Of a stretch of 64,000 nucleotides of DNA, positions 51,474 to 59,976 are shown one piece after another (the first letter of the stretch is position 1; each line of letters opens with the position of its first letter). Position numbers and translations under genes: made by a program. The stretch spans positions 2,244,501-2,308,500 of the forward strand of contig NZ_CP081844.1 of the NCBI RefSeq assembly GCF_019803445.1, written 5' to 3'. The notes below the pieces were generated by a model. That model saw nothing but the letters and a program-made list of their open reading frames with translations. It had not been told where the DNA came from and searched no databases. The stretch comes from Caenibius sp. WL (GTDB lineage Bacteria > Pseudomonadota > Alphaproteobacteria > Sphingomonadales > Sphingomonadaceae).

Positions 51474-53159
51474 ATGTCCATGTTGAAAGAACCGGGCCGA
51501 AAATACCGGCCCTTCCCGCAGATCAATCTGCCTGACCGGCAGTGGCCAAACCGCACGATCACCCAACCGCCGCGTTGGCTCTCCACCGATCTGCGCGATG
51601 GCAACCAATCGATCATCGATCCGATGGATGCGGTAAAAAAGAATCGTTTCTTCGATTTGTTGGTGGAAACCGGTTTCAAGGAAATCGAAGTCGGCTTTCC
51701 CGCTGCGGGAGCCACCGAATTCGATTTCATCACATCACTGGTCCGTGGCGGGCGTGTTCCGAACGATGTCATCATTCAGGTGCTGACCCAATCGCGCGAA
51801 GATCTGATTCGCACCAGCTTCGACAGCCTGGAAGGCGCACGCGCGGCCATCATCCATCTCTACAACGCCGTATCGCCCGCATGGCGCGATATCGTGTTCC
51901 AGATGACGCAGCCGCAGGTGAAGGAAATCGCCATCAATGGCGCGAAACTGCTGCGCGATGAAGCGGCCAAGCGGCCCGGAACGGACTGGTTCTTCGAATA
52001 CAGTCCCGAAACCTTCTCCACCGCCGAACTGGATTTCAGCCTCGAGGTTTGCGAGGCGGTGATGGATATCCTGCAGCCGACGCCGGACCATCCGTTGATT
52101 TTCAATCTGCCGGCAACGGTTGAGGCCGCCACGCCCAATATCTACGCCGACCAGATCGAATATTTCCACCGCAACATCCCACGGCGCGACAGCGTGGTGA
52201 TCTCGCTGCATACTCATAATGATCGGGGCACCGGGGTGGCTGCGGCCGAATTGGGCATAATGGCCGGGGCGGATCGCGTGGAAGGCTGCCTGTTCGGCAA
52301 TGGGGAGCGCACGGGCAATTGCTGCCTCGTGACGGTAGCTCTCAACATGTACACACAAGGCATTGATCCCAAACTCGATTTTTCTGACATCGACAAGGCG
52401 ATCGAAACGGTTGAATACTGCAACCAGATCCCGGTGCACCAGCGGCACCCCTACGGTGGCGAACTGGTCTTCACCGCGTTTTCGGGCAGCCATCAGGATG
52501 CGATCAAGAAAGGTTTTTCCGCCAACGAGCGGCAGAACGACGAATATTGGCGCGTTCCCTATCTGCCGATCGATCCCGCCGACCTGGGCCGCAGCTACGA
52601 AGCGGTAATCCGGGTCAATTCGCAGAGCGGCAAAGGCGGGTTCGCCTGGGTGCTCGAAAAGGATCAGGGCTTGAAGCTGCCGAAGCGGATGCAGGCGCAC
52701 TTTTCGAAGTACGTCCAGCAATTGGCCGATCATCTGGGGCGCGAATTGAATGCCGATGATATCTGGCAGGTCTTCCGCGAAACCTACTTCATCAAAATTG
52801 ATAAGCGGCGCTATCAACTTGTTGATTACGATGAAAATCGTGCCAGCGATGGTACACGGCTGTTCAGCGGCACAATCAAAGTCGATGGCCGCGAAGAACG
52901 TGTCAGTGGACGCGGCAAGGGGCTGATTTCGTCAGTCCTCGCCACGTTGAAAGAAGCGTTCGGCCTGGAACTGGAAGTGCTGGATTACAGCGAACACGCG
53001 TTGGGCACCGGCACCGATGCTCGTGCCGCCGCCTATCTCGAATGCCAGATGCCCGACGGACAGACGGTTTGGGGCGTCGGTATCGATGAAGACGTGGCCG
53101 CCGCCAGCGTCCGCGCAATTGTCAGCGCCGCCAACAGCGCCCACCGCGCCATCGCGTAA
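51474..53159 (+). CDS. leuA: 2-isopropylmalate synthase (long LeuA type)
   Basis: 561 residues, ATG at 51474 (51480 is also possible) with AAGG upstream. It condenses acetyl-CoA with ketoisovalerate, the committed leucine step. Motifs: PPRWLSTDLRDGNQSIIDPMD, GFKEIEVGFPAAGATEFDFI, the metal-binding VISLHTHNDRGTGVAAAELG, GCLFGNGERTGNCCLVTVALN. The C-terminal regulatory domain is present (EVLDYSEHALGTGTDARAAAYLE), so leucine feedback is expected. This is the long type seen in actinobacteria and many alphaproteobacteria. Confidence 0.97.
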   Translation: MSMLKEPGRKYRPFPQINLPDRQWPNRTITQPPRWLSTDLRDGNQSIIDPMDAVKKNRFFDLLVETGFKEIEVGFPAAGATEFDFITSLVRGGRVPNDVIIQVLTQSREDLIRTSFDSLEGARAAIIHLYNAVSPAWRDIVFQMTQPQVKEIAINGAKLLRDEAAKRPGTDWFFEYSPETFSTAELDFSLEVCEAVMDILQPTPDHPLIFNLPATVEAATPNIYADQIEYFHRNIPRRDSVVISLHTHNDRGTGVAAAELGIMAGADRVEGCLFGNGERTGNCCLVTVALNMYTQGIDPKLDFSDIDKAIETVEYCNQIPVHQRHPYGGELVFTAFSGSHQDAIKKGFSANERQNDEYWRVPYLPIDPADLGRSYEAVIRVNSQSGKGGFAWVLEKDQGLKLPKRMQAHFSKYVQQLADHLGRELNADDIWQVFRETYFIKIDKRRYQLVDYDENRASDGTRLFSGTIKVDGREERVSGRGKGLISSVLATLKEAFGLELEVLDYSEHALGTGTDARAAAYLECQMPDGQTVWGVGIDEDVAAASVRAIVSAANSAHRAIA

Positions 53160-53170
53160 CGGGGACATAC

Positions 53171-53207
53171 GAGCCGGACGGAAACCACCCTGTCCGGCTC
53201 GGTTTCC
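53171..53207 (+). terminator. Terminator candidate after leuA
   Basis: GAGCCGGAC (53171-53179) pairs with GTCCGGCTC (53192-53200), followed by GGTTTCC. Good stem, weak U-tract. Confidence 0.6.
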
Positions 53208-53230
53208 GATACCACCATGCGGAACGGGTC

Positions 53231-53968
53231 TTAACCACCCCAGACACGCACAAACCGCTGGTTGGAGGATGGCATGACTTTCAGCATCCGCCCATCGGGC
53301 CCAACCATCTGCTCAACCGCCTCAAAAGGACCGTTCTCCACCAGATGATCGATCAGGCGCACGGCAATTTTTGTGGCGCTTGCGGTGCTTTCCACCAGTT
53401 CCGGCTCCACACGAACTTCCTGCCCGGTGAAGAATGCCGCCCCTTCGCTCTGCAATCCGCCATCGGCGGACAGTTCGAGGCCGACCAGCCCACGCGCCGG
53501 AAAAATACCACCTTCCAACCAGTTACGTATCATTGATGCAAAATAGGCTGGGCTGAGCCAACTGCTTGCGGGATGCCACGCCACTGCAACCAGACCATCC
53601 AGCGGGCACAACGCCCCTGCAACGTTCATCATCGTTTGCACCACGGGTTTCATCGTCGTGCCGCCTGACAGATGATGCCCCGGCTGCAACGTGATGACTT
53701 CCAGATCCGCGCTGTCGCAACCATCGGACAAATCGAAACGATGAAGGCATGGCGGCATGGCATCCGCCGTCCCCGGCGCCAGACCGGTGAGATCGAATGC
53801 CAGCCCCTGCGCGAGCAGTTCGACACCGTGCCGCGCATCCATCCCGGAATGGACATGGCTGATAATCAACCCGCTTCCATCCTGGGACAGCAAGGTACGC
53901 ACGTCGTCGATCCCCGGCCTCCGCCCTGCTTCGAACAGCAAGGAAATTCGCGCGGCTACGCTTTCCAT
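53231..53968 (-). CDS. Conserved hypothetical protein
   Basis: 245 residues; not recognised. The start has GGGGA upstream. No signal peptide or membrane helix. A central part reads GLVAVAWHPASSWLSPAYFASMIRNWLEGGIFPARGLVGLELSADGGLQSEGAAFFTGQEVRVEPEL, which looks like an alpha/beta cytoplasmic domain, and the end SSNQRFVRVWGG is strand-like. It is convergent with leuA and may be cotranscribed with the flavoprotein gene upstream. I would not assign a function. Confidence 0.6.
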   Translation of the reverse strand: MESVAARISLLFEAGRRPGIDDVRTLLSQDGSGLIISHVHSGMDARHGVELLAQGLAFDLTGLAPGTADAMPPCLHRFDLSDGCDSADLEVITLQPGHHLSGGTTMKPVVQTMMNVAGALCPLDGLVAVAWHPASSWLSPAYFASMIRNWLEGGIFPARGLVGLELSADGGLQSEGAAFFTGQEVRVEPELVESTASATKIAVRLIDHLVENGPFEAVEQMVGPDGRMLKVMPSSNQRFVRVWGG

Positions 53969-54024
53969 ATATCAATCCCCTCAATCGCCCCTTTTGAGGC
54001 ACTATCGCATCGGGTGTCGATCCG

Positions 54025-54513
54025 TCAGAATATGCCGAGTTCCAGCCCTTCCGCCATCCCCTGCCCCAGTTCGCGGCAGGCGCTCAGCTTATCGGCCGGC
54101 ACGGTCTTGGCACGCAGGATTGCTTCCGGTGTCTGCGCGGAAAGGTTGACAATCAACGGTTCGGCCACGCGCCGCAACCGCCAGCCCGTCACGATCCGAT
54201 CGATCTGGGCCTGCGCGCCATGCCCGTCCGATCCGGCTGCAATCGCCGTGGCATAGGCCCGGCCCTCCACTTTCCCCAGCAGCGGATAATAGCAGCGATC
54301 GAACATTTCCTTCATCATCCCGCTCATAGAAGCGAGATTTTCCGGGCAGACGAACACATAGCCATCGGCTGCCAGCAAATCCGCCGGAGAGACCGTTTCC
54401 GCCGAATAGAGCTTCGCGTGGCCCCCACCGCCTTCCGCCACGGCTTGCGCCATCGCCCGGGCGGCGCCGGTGCGGCTGTGCCAGACAACGGCAAAGAACG
54501 TTTCAGCGGCCAT
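54025..54513 (-). CDS. Flavodoxin/NADPH-dependent FMN reductase-like protein
   Basis: 162 residues from the ATG at 54513 (a GTG at 54528 would add five residues). The flavodoxin-like fold shows as FFAVVWHSRTGAARAMAQAVAEGG, with the FMN phosphate loop, then DLLAADGYVFVCPENLASMSGMMKEMFDRCYYPLLGKVEGRAYATAIAAGSDG, close to the NAD(P)H-dependent FMN reductase (WrbA/ArsH-like) pattern. Redox partner unknown. No clear Shine-Dalgarno. Confidence 0.75.
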   Translation of the reverse strand: MAAETFFAVVWHSRTGAARAMAQAVAEGGGGHAKLYSAETVSPADLLAADGYVFVCPENLASMSGMMKEMFDRCYYPLLGKVEGRAYATAIAAGSDGHGAQAQIDRIVTGWRLRRVAEPLIVNLSAQTPEAILRAKTVPADKLSACRELGQGMAEGLELGIF

Positions 54514-54651
54514 CGCGCGGCGGTTCACCCAAGATCATCACCGCATGATGGCACAAGCGGGAATGCAGCCCAAGCCGGGCGGATGGCCCGCCCGCCCCAC
54601 AGATACATCCCCGCAATCCCTGTATCGTCACCGCTTGGGAACGTGGCGAAG

Positions 54652-55863
54652 CTAGCAGCCTCCCCCGCCACCCAAGACGCCACCGAGCATACCGCCCAGC
54701 CCCCTGGGCTTGCATTTCTTCTGCTGTTGCCGAGCCGGCGCGCCGTCATCCGCGCTGTTCATAGCCCCCATCATCATGCCCTGCCCGTCCATCCAGCTTG
54801 TCATCGAGCGATGGCGGATGCGCGCGGTCCATTCGAGATTCCACGGCTTGCCCGCCTCGGTCGGGCGCGGCGGATAAGAGAACGTTTCCTCCGGCCCGAA
54901 AGCCGTCAAGGTTCCGAAGCGGAAATCGGGTGTCGCCTCGCGCACTTCGGTCGGAACGACGCAACTGGTCGCGGTCGGCGGCAGAACCGTCTTGTCCTTC
55001 ACCAGCCCCGCCACTTGCGAAGGTGAGAGCCAATCGGACAATCCCCCGCCGAACTGGCGTGAGGCGCTGCTGGTCCATAGCACCATATCGCCCATTTCCC
55101 CGCCCGGCCCCATTTTGCCGCCGGTGATGAAAGCGAGATAGCCTGTCGCCTCGGGCACGGCCGACCAGTTGATCACGGTTGCCCCGCCAGCCTGCTGCCT
55201 GCTCGACACCGAAAGCGGGCGCATGAAATCCTTGGCAGCCGTGAATGCGATTTCCGGTGCATAATTGCTGACGATGCGGTGCGCGCCGAGCAGCGAACTG
55301 TCAGGCTTCACATACTTGCCGTCTTCCGCGGGCCAGCGGCCGAACGTCTTGCTGTTGGCCAATGTCGGCCCCCAGTCGCGCACGATCGTCGTCGTCCACA
55401 GCCCGGAAGGCATCTGGCCTGCCGCCAGCTTGGCGAAATCGATCACCACCGGCTGCCCCTTGGGTGCATTCATCCCGCAACCCCAGAAGATCAGCAGCCG
55501 CCCTTTCGGCTTCTGCGGCAATTCATCGATGCCCCCCCGTTCTTCCCGGGGTGTGACCAGCAGCACCGATTTGCCGAGCCGGGCCGTGGGCGGCATGAAA
55601 TGTTCCGCTTTGGCCGCACCCTTTTCCGCCGTACGCGACGAGCCGAGACGCAGATAGAGTTCGTGCTGTGCGGCATTGCCGCCACGACCGCCGAACATCA
55701 TGCTCATCATCGATCCGGCGCCCATCGCGCCCACGCCCGATACCGTCCCCGCACGAATATCGTAGCGGGCTACCGGCCCGCTGCCCGATCCTTGCGCCGC
55801 CAGCAGTGGTGCGACTGCAATCACTGAAATCGCTGCAAATACAGCGCCCCTCGAACCCTTCAT
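54652..55863 (-). CDS. Exported hypothetical protein with a Gly-rich Cys-ended C-terminus
   Basis: 403 residues; not recognised. GGGGA precedes the ATG. The signal peptide is MKGSRGAVFAAISVIAVAPLLAAQ. A Gly/Met-rich stretch (GAMGAGSMMSMMFGGRGGN) follows. The body repeats a pattern of beta-rich segments (KGRLLIFWGCGMNAPKGQPVVIDF; VINWSAVPEATGYLAFITGGKMG). The C-terminus is basic and then GLGGMLGGVLGGGGGC, ending in Cys. Four cysteines in total could form disulfides or bind a cofactor. It is divergent from recJ across a 150-bp gap with repeated GTATTTG. Confidence 0.6.
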   Translation of the reverse strand: MKGSRGAVFAAISVIAVAPLLAAQGSGSGPVARYDIRAGTVSGVGAMGAGSMMSMMFGGRGGNAAQHELYLRLGSSRTAEKGAAKAEHFMPPTARLGKSVLLVTPREERGGIDELPQKPKGRLLIFWGCGMNAPKGQPVVIDFAKLAAGQMPSGLWTTTIVRDWGPTLANSKTFGRWPAEDGKYVKPDSSLLGAHRIVSNYAPEIAFTAAKDFMRPLSVSSRQQAGGATVINWSAVPEATGYLAFITGGKMGPGGEMGDMVLWTSSASRQFGGGLSDWLSPSQVAGLVKDKTVLPPTATSCVVPTEVREATPDFRFGTLTAFGPEETFSYPPRPTEAGKPWNLEWTARIRHRSMTSWMDGQGMMMGAMNSADDGAPARQQQKKCKPRGLGGMLGGVLGGGGGC

Positions 55864-55879
55864 AATTACGTCCCCAATC

Positions 55880-55957
55880 GTATTTGCAGGAGTCGAACCA
55901 CTTCATACTTCACTTTTATCGCTCTGTATTTGTAGAAATACGTCAATCACGTATTTG
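55880..55957. promoter_or_regulatory. Repeated GTATTTG sites and an AAATACGT inverted repeat
   Basis: GTATTTG occurs at 55880-55886, 55926-55932 and 55951-55957. The last is the right arm of the inverted repeat AAATACGT-CAATC-ACGTATTT (55936-55956). These lie in the divergent gap between the exported hypothetical gene and recJ. They look like binding sites for a dimeric regulator, identity unknown. Confidence 0.45.
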
Positions 55958-56013
55958 TCCGCGTGAGCGCTGCCCACTTTCCCCCACGCCAGCGATAGGG
56001 TAGCGCGGCAATC

Positions 56014-57807
56014 ATGGCTTCACGTCCGGTTACATCCGTTTTTGGTATCGACCGTTCGCTCAGCGGGCGCATGTGGCGCTGGCGCGGCGGCAACATGGAT
56101 ATGGGGGAAAGCGCCGCCGATCTGGGCGACGATCTCGTCACCCAACTTCTCCTCGCACGGGGGGTTCCGCGGGAGGATCTGGAACGGCACCGCAATCCCA
56201 CGCTGCGGGAATTCCTGCCCGATCCCTCCGCGTTCCGCGATATGGATGTGGCCGCGGAAAGGCTGGCGCAGGCGGTGATGACGGGGGAATCCATCACCAT
56301 CTACGGTGATTACGATGTCGATGGCGCGACCAGCGCGGCCCTGTTGATCCGCCTGCTGCGGATGCTGGGGCATCGGGCGGACTACTACATTCCCGATCGG
56401 CTGCTGGAAGGCTACGGCCCCAGTGGCGAGGCTCTGGTTCGCCTCGGCCAGCAGGGCAGCAGCCTGATCGTGACTGTCGATTGCGGGGCGATGGCGCATC
56501 AGGCGCTGGCCGATGCGCACGCGGCGGGGATCGACGTGATCGTGGTCGACCATCACAAATGCGCGGCGGAACTGCCGCAGACGGTGGCCCTGGTAAACCC
56601 TAACCGCCTGGATGAGAGCGATATCGGCGCGGCGCACGGCCATCTGGCGGCGGTAGGCGTGGCTTTCCTGCTCGCGGTGGCGACCGTCCGCACCTTGCGC
56701 CAACGCAATTTCTTCGAATCGCGGCCGGAACCGAGCCTTTTCGAACTGCTTGATCTCGTCGCTCTCGGCACGGTGGCCGATGTGGCCGCCATTCAGGGGC
56801 TCAACCGCGCGATGGTAGCGCAGGGGCTCAAGATCATGGCCCGGCGCGACAATATCGGGATGGCCGCGCTGATCGATGCCGCGCGGCTCAACCGTGCACC
56901 CGTGTGCAGCGACCTGGGCTTTGCCTTGGGCCCACGCATCAATGCGGGGGGAAGAGTCGGGGAATCGACCTTGGGGGTGCGCCTGCTCACCACCGAAGAT
57001 GCCGAAGAGGCCCGGGCAATCGCCGCGCAACTGTCGCAATTGAACGAAGAACGCCGGGCGATCGAAGCCTCCGTGCAGGAAGCCGCCGAAGCGCTGCTCC
57101 AGACCCAGCACAACCGGGCTGTGCCCGTTCTGGCGGGGCGTGGCTGGCACCCGGGAGTGATCGGGATCGTGGCCGGGCGCATCAAGGAGAAGACCGGCAA
57201 GCCCGCTCTGGTGATCGCGCTCGACGCGGACGAGGAGACCGGTCACGGCAAGGGCTCGGGTCGCTCCATCACCGGAGTCGATCTCGGTGCCGCAATTATC
57301 GAAGCGCGCGAACTGGGCCTGCTGGTGGCCGGCGGCGGCCATGCCATGGCGGCGGGCCTGACCATCGAATCGGGGAAAATCGCGGCACTTGCCGACTTCC
57401 TTGATGAACGGCTCGGCCGCGCGGTGACGGCGGCACAGGCCCAGCAGTCGATGCTGCTCGATCTTTCCGTGGCGCCACGCGGGCTCAATCCGTCGCTGGT
57501 GGAAGCTCTGGAAAGCGCCGGGCCCTATGGCGTCGGCTGGCCCGGTCCGCGTATCGCGGTAGGGCCGGTGCGCCTCATCAAGGCGGATATCGTCGGCAAG
57601 GATCACGTTCGCCTGATCGCCGCCGGGCGCGACGGCGCCTCGTTCAAGGCCGTGGCCTTCAGAGCGGCGGAAAGCGAACTCGGGCAAACTCTGCTGCATG
57701 GGGCACAAGGGCGGCAATTGTGGCTGGCCGGGCGTGCGAAGATCGACGATTGGGCAAGCAGACCGCAAGCGGAACTGCATGTGGACGATGCGGCCTGGGC
57801 CGATTGA
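56014..57807 (+). CDS. recJ: Single-stranded-DNA-specific exonuclease RecJ
   Basis: 597 residues. It degrades ssDNA 5' to 3' in recombination and mismatch repair. DHH-family motifs: ITIYGDYDVDGATSAALL (about residue 97), IVTVDCGAM, DVIVVDHHKCAAELPQ with the DHH near 178, and in the DHHA1 half GRGWHPGVIGIVAGRIKEKTGKPALVIAL, GSGRSITGVDLGAAI, AGGGHAMAAGLTIE. The C-terminal OB-like part closes the protein. It ends 81 bases before the tRNA-Glu pair. Confidence 0.96.
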   Translation: MASRPVTSVFGIDRSLSGRMWRWRGGNMDMGESAADLGDDLVTQLLLARGVPREDLERHRNPTLREFLPDPSAFRDMDVAAERLAQAVMTGESITIYGDYDVDGATSAALLIRLLRMLGHRADYYIPDRLLEGYGPSGEALVRLGQQGSSLIVTVDCGAMAHQALADAHAAGIDVIVVDHHKCAAELPQTVALVNPNRLDESDIGAAHGHLAAVGVAFLLAVATVRTLRQRNFFESRPEPSLFELLDLVALGTVADVAAIQGLNRAMVAQGLKIMARRDNIGMAALIDAARLNRAPVCSDLGFALGPRINAGGRVGESTLGVRLLTTEDAEEARAIAAQLSQLNEERRAIEASVQEAAEALLQTQHNRAVPVLAGRGWHPGVIGIVAGRIKEKTGKPALVIALDADEETGHGKGSGRSITGVDLGAAIIEARELGLLVAGGGHAMAAGLTIESGKIAALADFLDERLGRAVTAAQAQQSMLLDLSVAPRGLNPSLVEALESAGPYGVGWPGPRIAVGPVRLIKADIVGKDHVRLIAAGRDGASFKAVAFRAAESELGQTLLHGAQGRQLWLAGRAKIDDWASRPQAELHVDDAAWAD

Positions 57808-57841
57808 TCGCCAACAAATTCCCTCTCTTTGAAACGGGGGG

Positions 57842-57870
57842 TTGACCAGTCCATCGCCCCCCCCTAAAGG
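57842..57870 (+). promoter_or_regulatory. Candidate promoter of the tRNA-Glu genes
   Basis: TTGACC (57842-57847), 17 bases, TAAAGG (57865-57870), followed by CCC. A start near 57877 lies 12 bases before the first mature tRNA base. The layout matches the TTGAC-N17-TA candidates at carAB and ilvB. Confidence 0.5.
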
Positions 57871-57888
57871 CCCGGTCCTGCACTGAGT

Positions 57889-57963
57889 GGCCCCTTCGTC
57901 TAGCGGTCAGGACGCGGCCCTTTCACGGCTGAAACACGGGTTCGATTCCCGTAGGGGTCACCA
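57889..57963 (+). tRNA. tRNA-Glu (UUC), first copy
   Basis: 75 bases. The 7-bp acceptor stem GGCCCCT pairs with AGGGGTC (one G-U), discriminator A, then CCA encoded. The anticodon loop CTTTCAC carries TTC at 57922-57924, and the T arm is CGGGTTCGATTCCCG. A second identical copy follows 41 bases later. Confidence 0.97.
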
Positions 57964-58004
57964 CCAGTGCAGACGGATTTATCCATGCCTGGGCATTGCC
58001 CCAA

Positions 58005-58079
58005 GGCCCCTTCGTCTAGCGGTCAGGACGCGGCCCTTTCACGGCTGAAACACGGGTTCGATTCCCGTAGGGGTCACCA
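58005..58079 (+). tRNA. tRNA-Glu (UUC), second copy
   Basis: 75 bases, identical to the first copy in sequence, anticodon TTC at 58038-58040, CCA encoded. The bases just outside (AA before, TTCGG after) differ from the first copy, so the repeat is exactly the gene. The integrase gene begins 92 bases after it, so its 3' end is the probable attachment site of the accessory element. Confidence 0.97.
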
Positions 58080-58171
58080 TTCGGTGCTGGTTGTCCCAGA
58101 AATGGGCAGGAATGGCAGATTTCAGGCATTTTGACGTGCTCTCTGGTCACAATTTTGTGATACAAAGAGGC

Positions 58172-59788
58172 ATGGAAAAGATGGCTGATATGCAACGGCT
58201 GCTGAAGCGCGGCGATACCTACCACTATCACCGGCGCGTGCCGCTCCACCTTGTCGATACAGTCGGCAAGAAGTTTGTTCGCCGTGCGCTGGGCACTGAC
58301 AGCCCCAAAGAAGCGCGCCGCCGCCGTACATTGGAGGACGCCCGCACCGAAGCAATGTTCCAGGAGGCAGAAAAGGGCATCAAGCCCGGCGCGGGCCGCA
58401 TGTCCGTATCGCTGGACACCCTGACCGCCTATGTGCGGGAGACGGTGGAAGAGATGGACCGCAAGTCATCCGAACGGCTGGCGCTGGCCCCTCCCGCCGA
58501 CAAGCGGCAGTTGGCCGATATGGTGGAGGATGCCCACGTCCAGCTTGGTATCCTGACCGATCCCGGCGACCCCCGGCAGGATGAGTTCGTGGCCACCGTC
58601 ACTGACCGCATCGCCCACGCCCATGATGCGGACCTGACCGACACCGCGCTTGTCGCGCAGTTCGCGGAGATCGTGCGGCGGGGCTTGGTGGAAGTCACCC
58701 GTCGCCATATCGGGCGGCTCACCAACGAGAACGGCACCGCCTTCCATGATGCCGCGTTTGATCCCGCCGCGCAGGCCCCCGCTGCTGCCAGCGTGGCCGC
58801 GCTCGATGCTGACATTGTGGATGGCTGGGCCGCCGAGCGGAAACCTTCACAGAAAGCTGTGGACAGTTGCCGCAGCGAAGCGCGCAAGTTCCTTGCCCAT
58901 ACTGGGCCGAAGGCGGTGGGGACGATAACGCGGGCGGACGTGCTGACCTACAAGGCCGCGATGATCGCGGACGGCCAAAGCCCCGCCAACATCAAGACCC
59001 GCCTGTCGCGTCTCAACACCGTGCTGGGCTGGGCCGCCGAGAACGGTCACCTTGATGCCAACCCCGCGAAGGGCATCACCATCAAGGTGCCGAAGAAGTC
59101 CAAGGACAAGCGCCAGCCCTTCGCCCCTGAAGACCTGAACGCGATCTTCGCCGGTCCCGTTCATGCGGATGGCGAACGGCCCCTTCGCGGGCGTGGGGAT
59201 GCCTCCTATTGGCTCCCCCTGCTGGCGCTGTTCAGCGGGGCGCGTCTGGAGGAAATGGCCCAGCTTCGGCCCCATGACGTGGCGCAGCACACCTATACCG
59301 ATGGCGATGGCCAGACCCGGCAGGGCTGGTTCATCAAGATTGTTGAAGTGGACGGCGAAGACGGCACCACGGTCAAGACGGTGGACAGCGAACGCCTTAT
59401 TCCTGTGCATCCCGTGCTGAAGGAACTTGGCTTCATCGCCTTCGTGACGACCCAGAAAGACGCTGGCCATGTCCGTCTGTTCCATCTGCTGAAGCCGGGA
59501 GCCTATGGGAAGCTGGGCAACAAGTGGGGCGAATGGTGGAGCAGCTATATGCGCAGCACCATCGGCATCACCGACAAGCGCAAGGTTTTCCATAGCTTCC
59601 GCCATAGCTTCAAGGACGCGGCCCGGCATTGCGGCCTGCCCGAAGGCGTGGCCCGTCAGATTATGGGCCATAGCGGCGAGGACGTGGCCGATGATTACGG
59701 CAACGGCTATTCCCTGTTCCAGCTTGTCGAGGGCATGGCGAAGGTGAAAGCCGTGGGCGTAAACCTGCCAGCGCCACCAGCCGGTTAA
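58172..59788 (+). CDS. Tyrosine-type site-specific integrase (DUF6538 N-terminus)
   Basis: 538 residues from the ATG at 58172 (58181 is an alternative). The N-terminus QRLLKRGDTYHYHRRVPLHLVDTVGKKFVRRALGT is the DUF6538-type arm-binding domain. A SAM-like core-binding domain follows (SRLNTVLGWAAENGHLDANPAKGI). Catalytic residues: Arg in LFSGARLEEMAQL (about 355), HxxR in HSFRHSFKD (about 475), His in MGHSGED (about 500), Tyr near 509 in DDYGNGYS. Its gene abuts tRNA-Glu, the usual target site of such integrases. The element it mobilises extends right, beyond the window. Confidence 0.93.
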   Translation: MEKMADMQRLLKRGDTYHYHRRVPLHLVDTVGKKFVRRALGTDSPKEARRRRTLEDARTEAMFQEAEKGIKPGAGRMSVSLDTLTAYVRETVEEMDRKSSERLALAPPADKRQLADMVEDAHVQLGILTDPGDPRQDEFVATVTDRIAHAHDADLTDTALVAQFAEIVRRGLVEVTRRHIGRLTNENGTAFHDAAFDPAAQAPAAASVAALDADIVDGWAAERKPSQKAVDSCRSEARKFLAHTGPKAVGTITRADVLTYKAAMIADGQSPANIKTRLSRLNTVLGWAAENGHLDANPAKGITIKVPKKSKDKRQPFAPEDLNAIFAGPVHADGERPLRGRGDASYWLPLLALFSGARLEEMAQLRPHDVAQHTYTDGDGQTRQGWFIKIVEVDGEDGTTVKTVDSERLIPVHPVLKELGFIAFVTTQKDAGHVRLFHLLKPGAYGKLGNKWGEWWSSYMRSTIGITDKRKVFHSFRHSFKDAARHCGLPEGVARQIMGHSGEDVADDYGNGYSLFQLVEGMAKVKAVGVNLPAPPAG

Positions 59789-59863
59789 ACGATCCCTGAC
59801 TTTATGGGTCAGAAAAAATTATCTGATCCCGCTGTAGTCAGGTGTTCGCCAGCTTTGAAACGA

Positions 59864-59894
59864 GAAGACCCCACCTTGCCGGGTGAGGGTCTTC
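59864..59894 (+). other. Strong hairpin downstream of the integrase
   Basis: GAAGACCC and an inner CACC pair with GGTG and GGGTCTTC around a TTGCC loop. No T-run follows, so it is not a simple terminator. It lies in the 188-base leader of the 267-aa gene. It may be an RNA structure or a stabiliser. Confidence 0.6.
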
Positions 59895-59939
59895 GGGAGC
59901 GCCGAGACGACGCTGATCGACACCAGCATTTCTAAGTCC

Positions 59940-59976
59940 GGTTCTCCTTCGATGCAACTCGATAGGAGCCAGAACC
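59940..59976 (+). promoter_or_regulatory. Hairpin that pairs the Shine-Dalgarno of the 267-aa gene
   Basis: GGTTCTCCT (59940-59948) faces AGGAG (59964-59968) and AGAACC (59971-59976). The AGGAG is the ribosome-binding site and the hairpin ends just before the GTG start at 59977. The left arm contains a natural anti-Shine-Dalgarno (CTCCT). It predicts low translation unless the hairpin is opened. Confidence 0.6.

Noticed and set aside
55880-55957. GTATTTG repeats as a CRISPR-like array
   Set aside because: The repeats are only seven bases and unevenly spaced. They are regulatory-type sites at most, and no cas genes are present.
57889-58079. The two tRNA-Glu copies as attL and attR of an element
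   Set aside because: Only 41 bases lie between them and the integrase is outside the pair. They look like an ordinary tandem duplication, with attL at the second copy.
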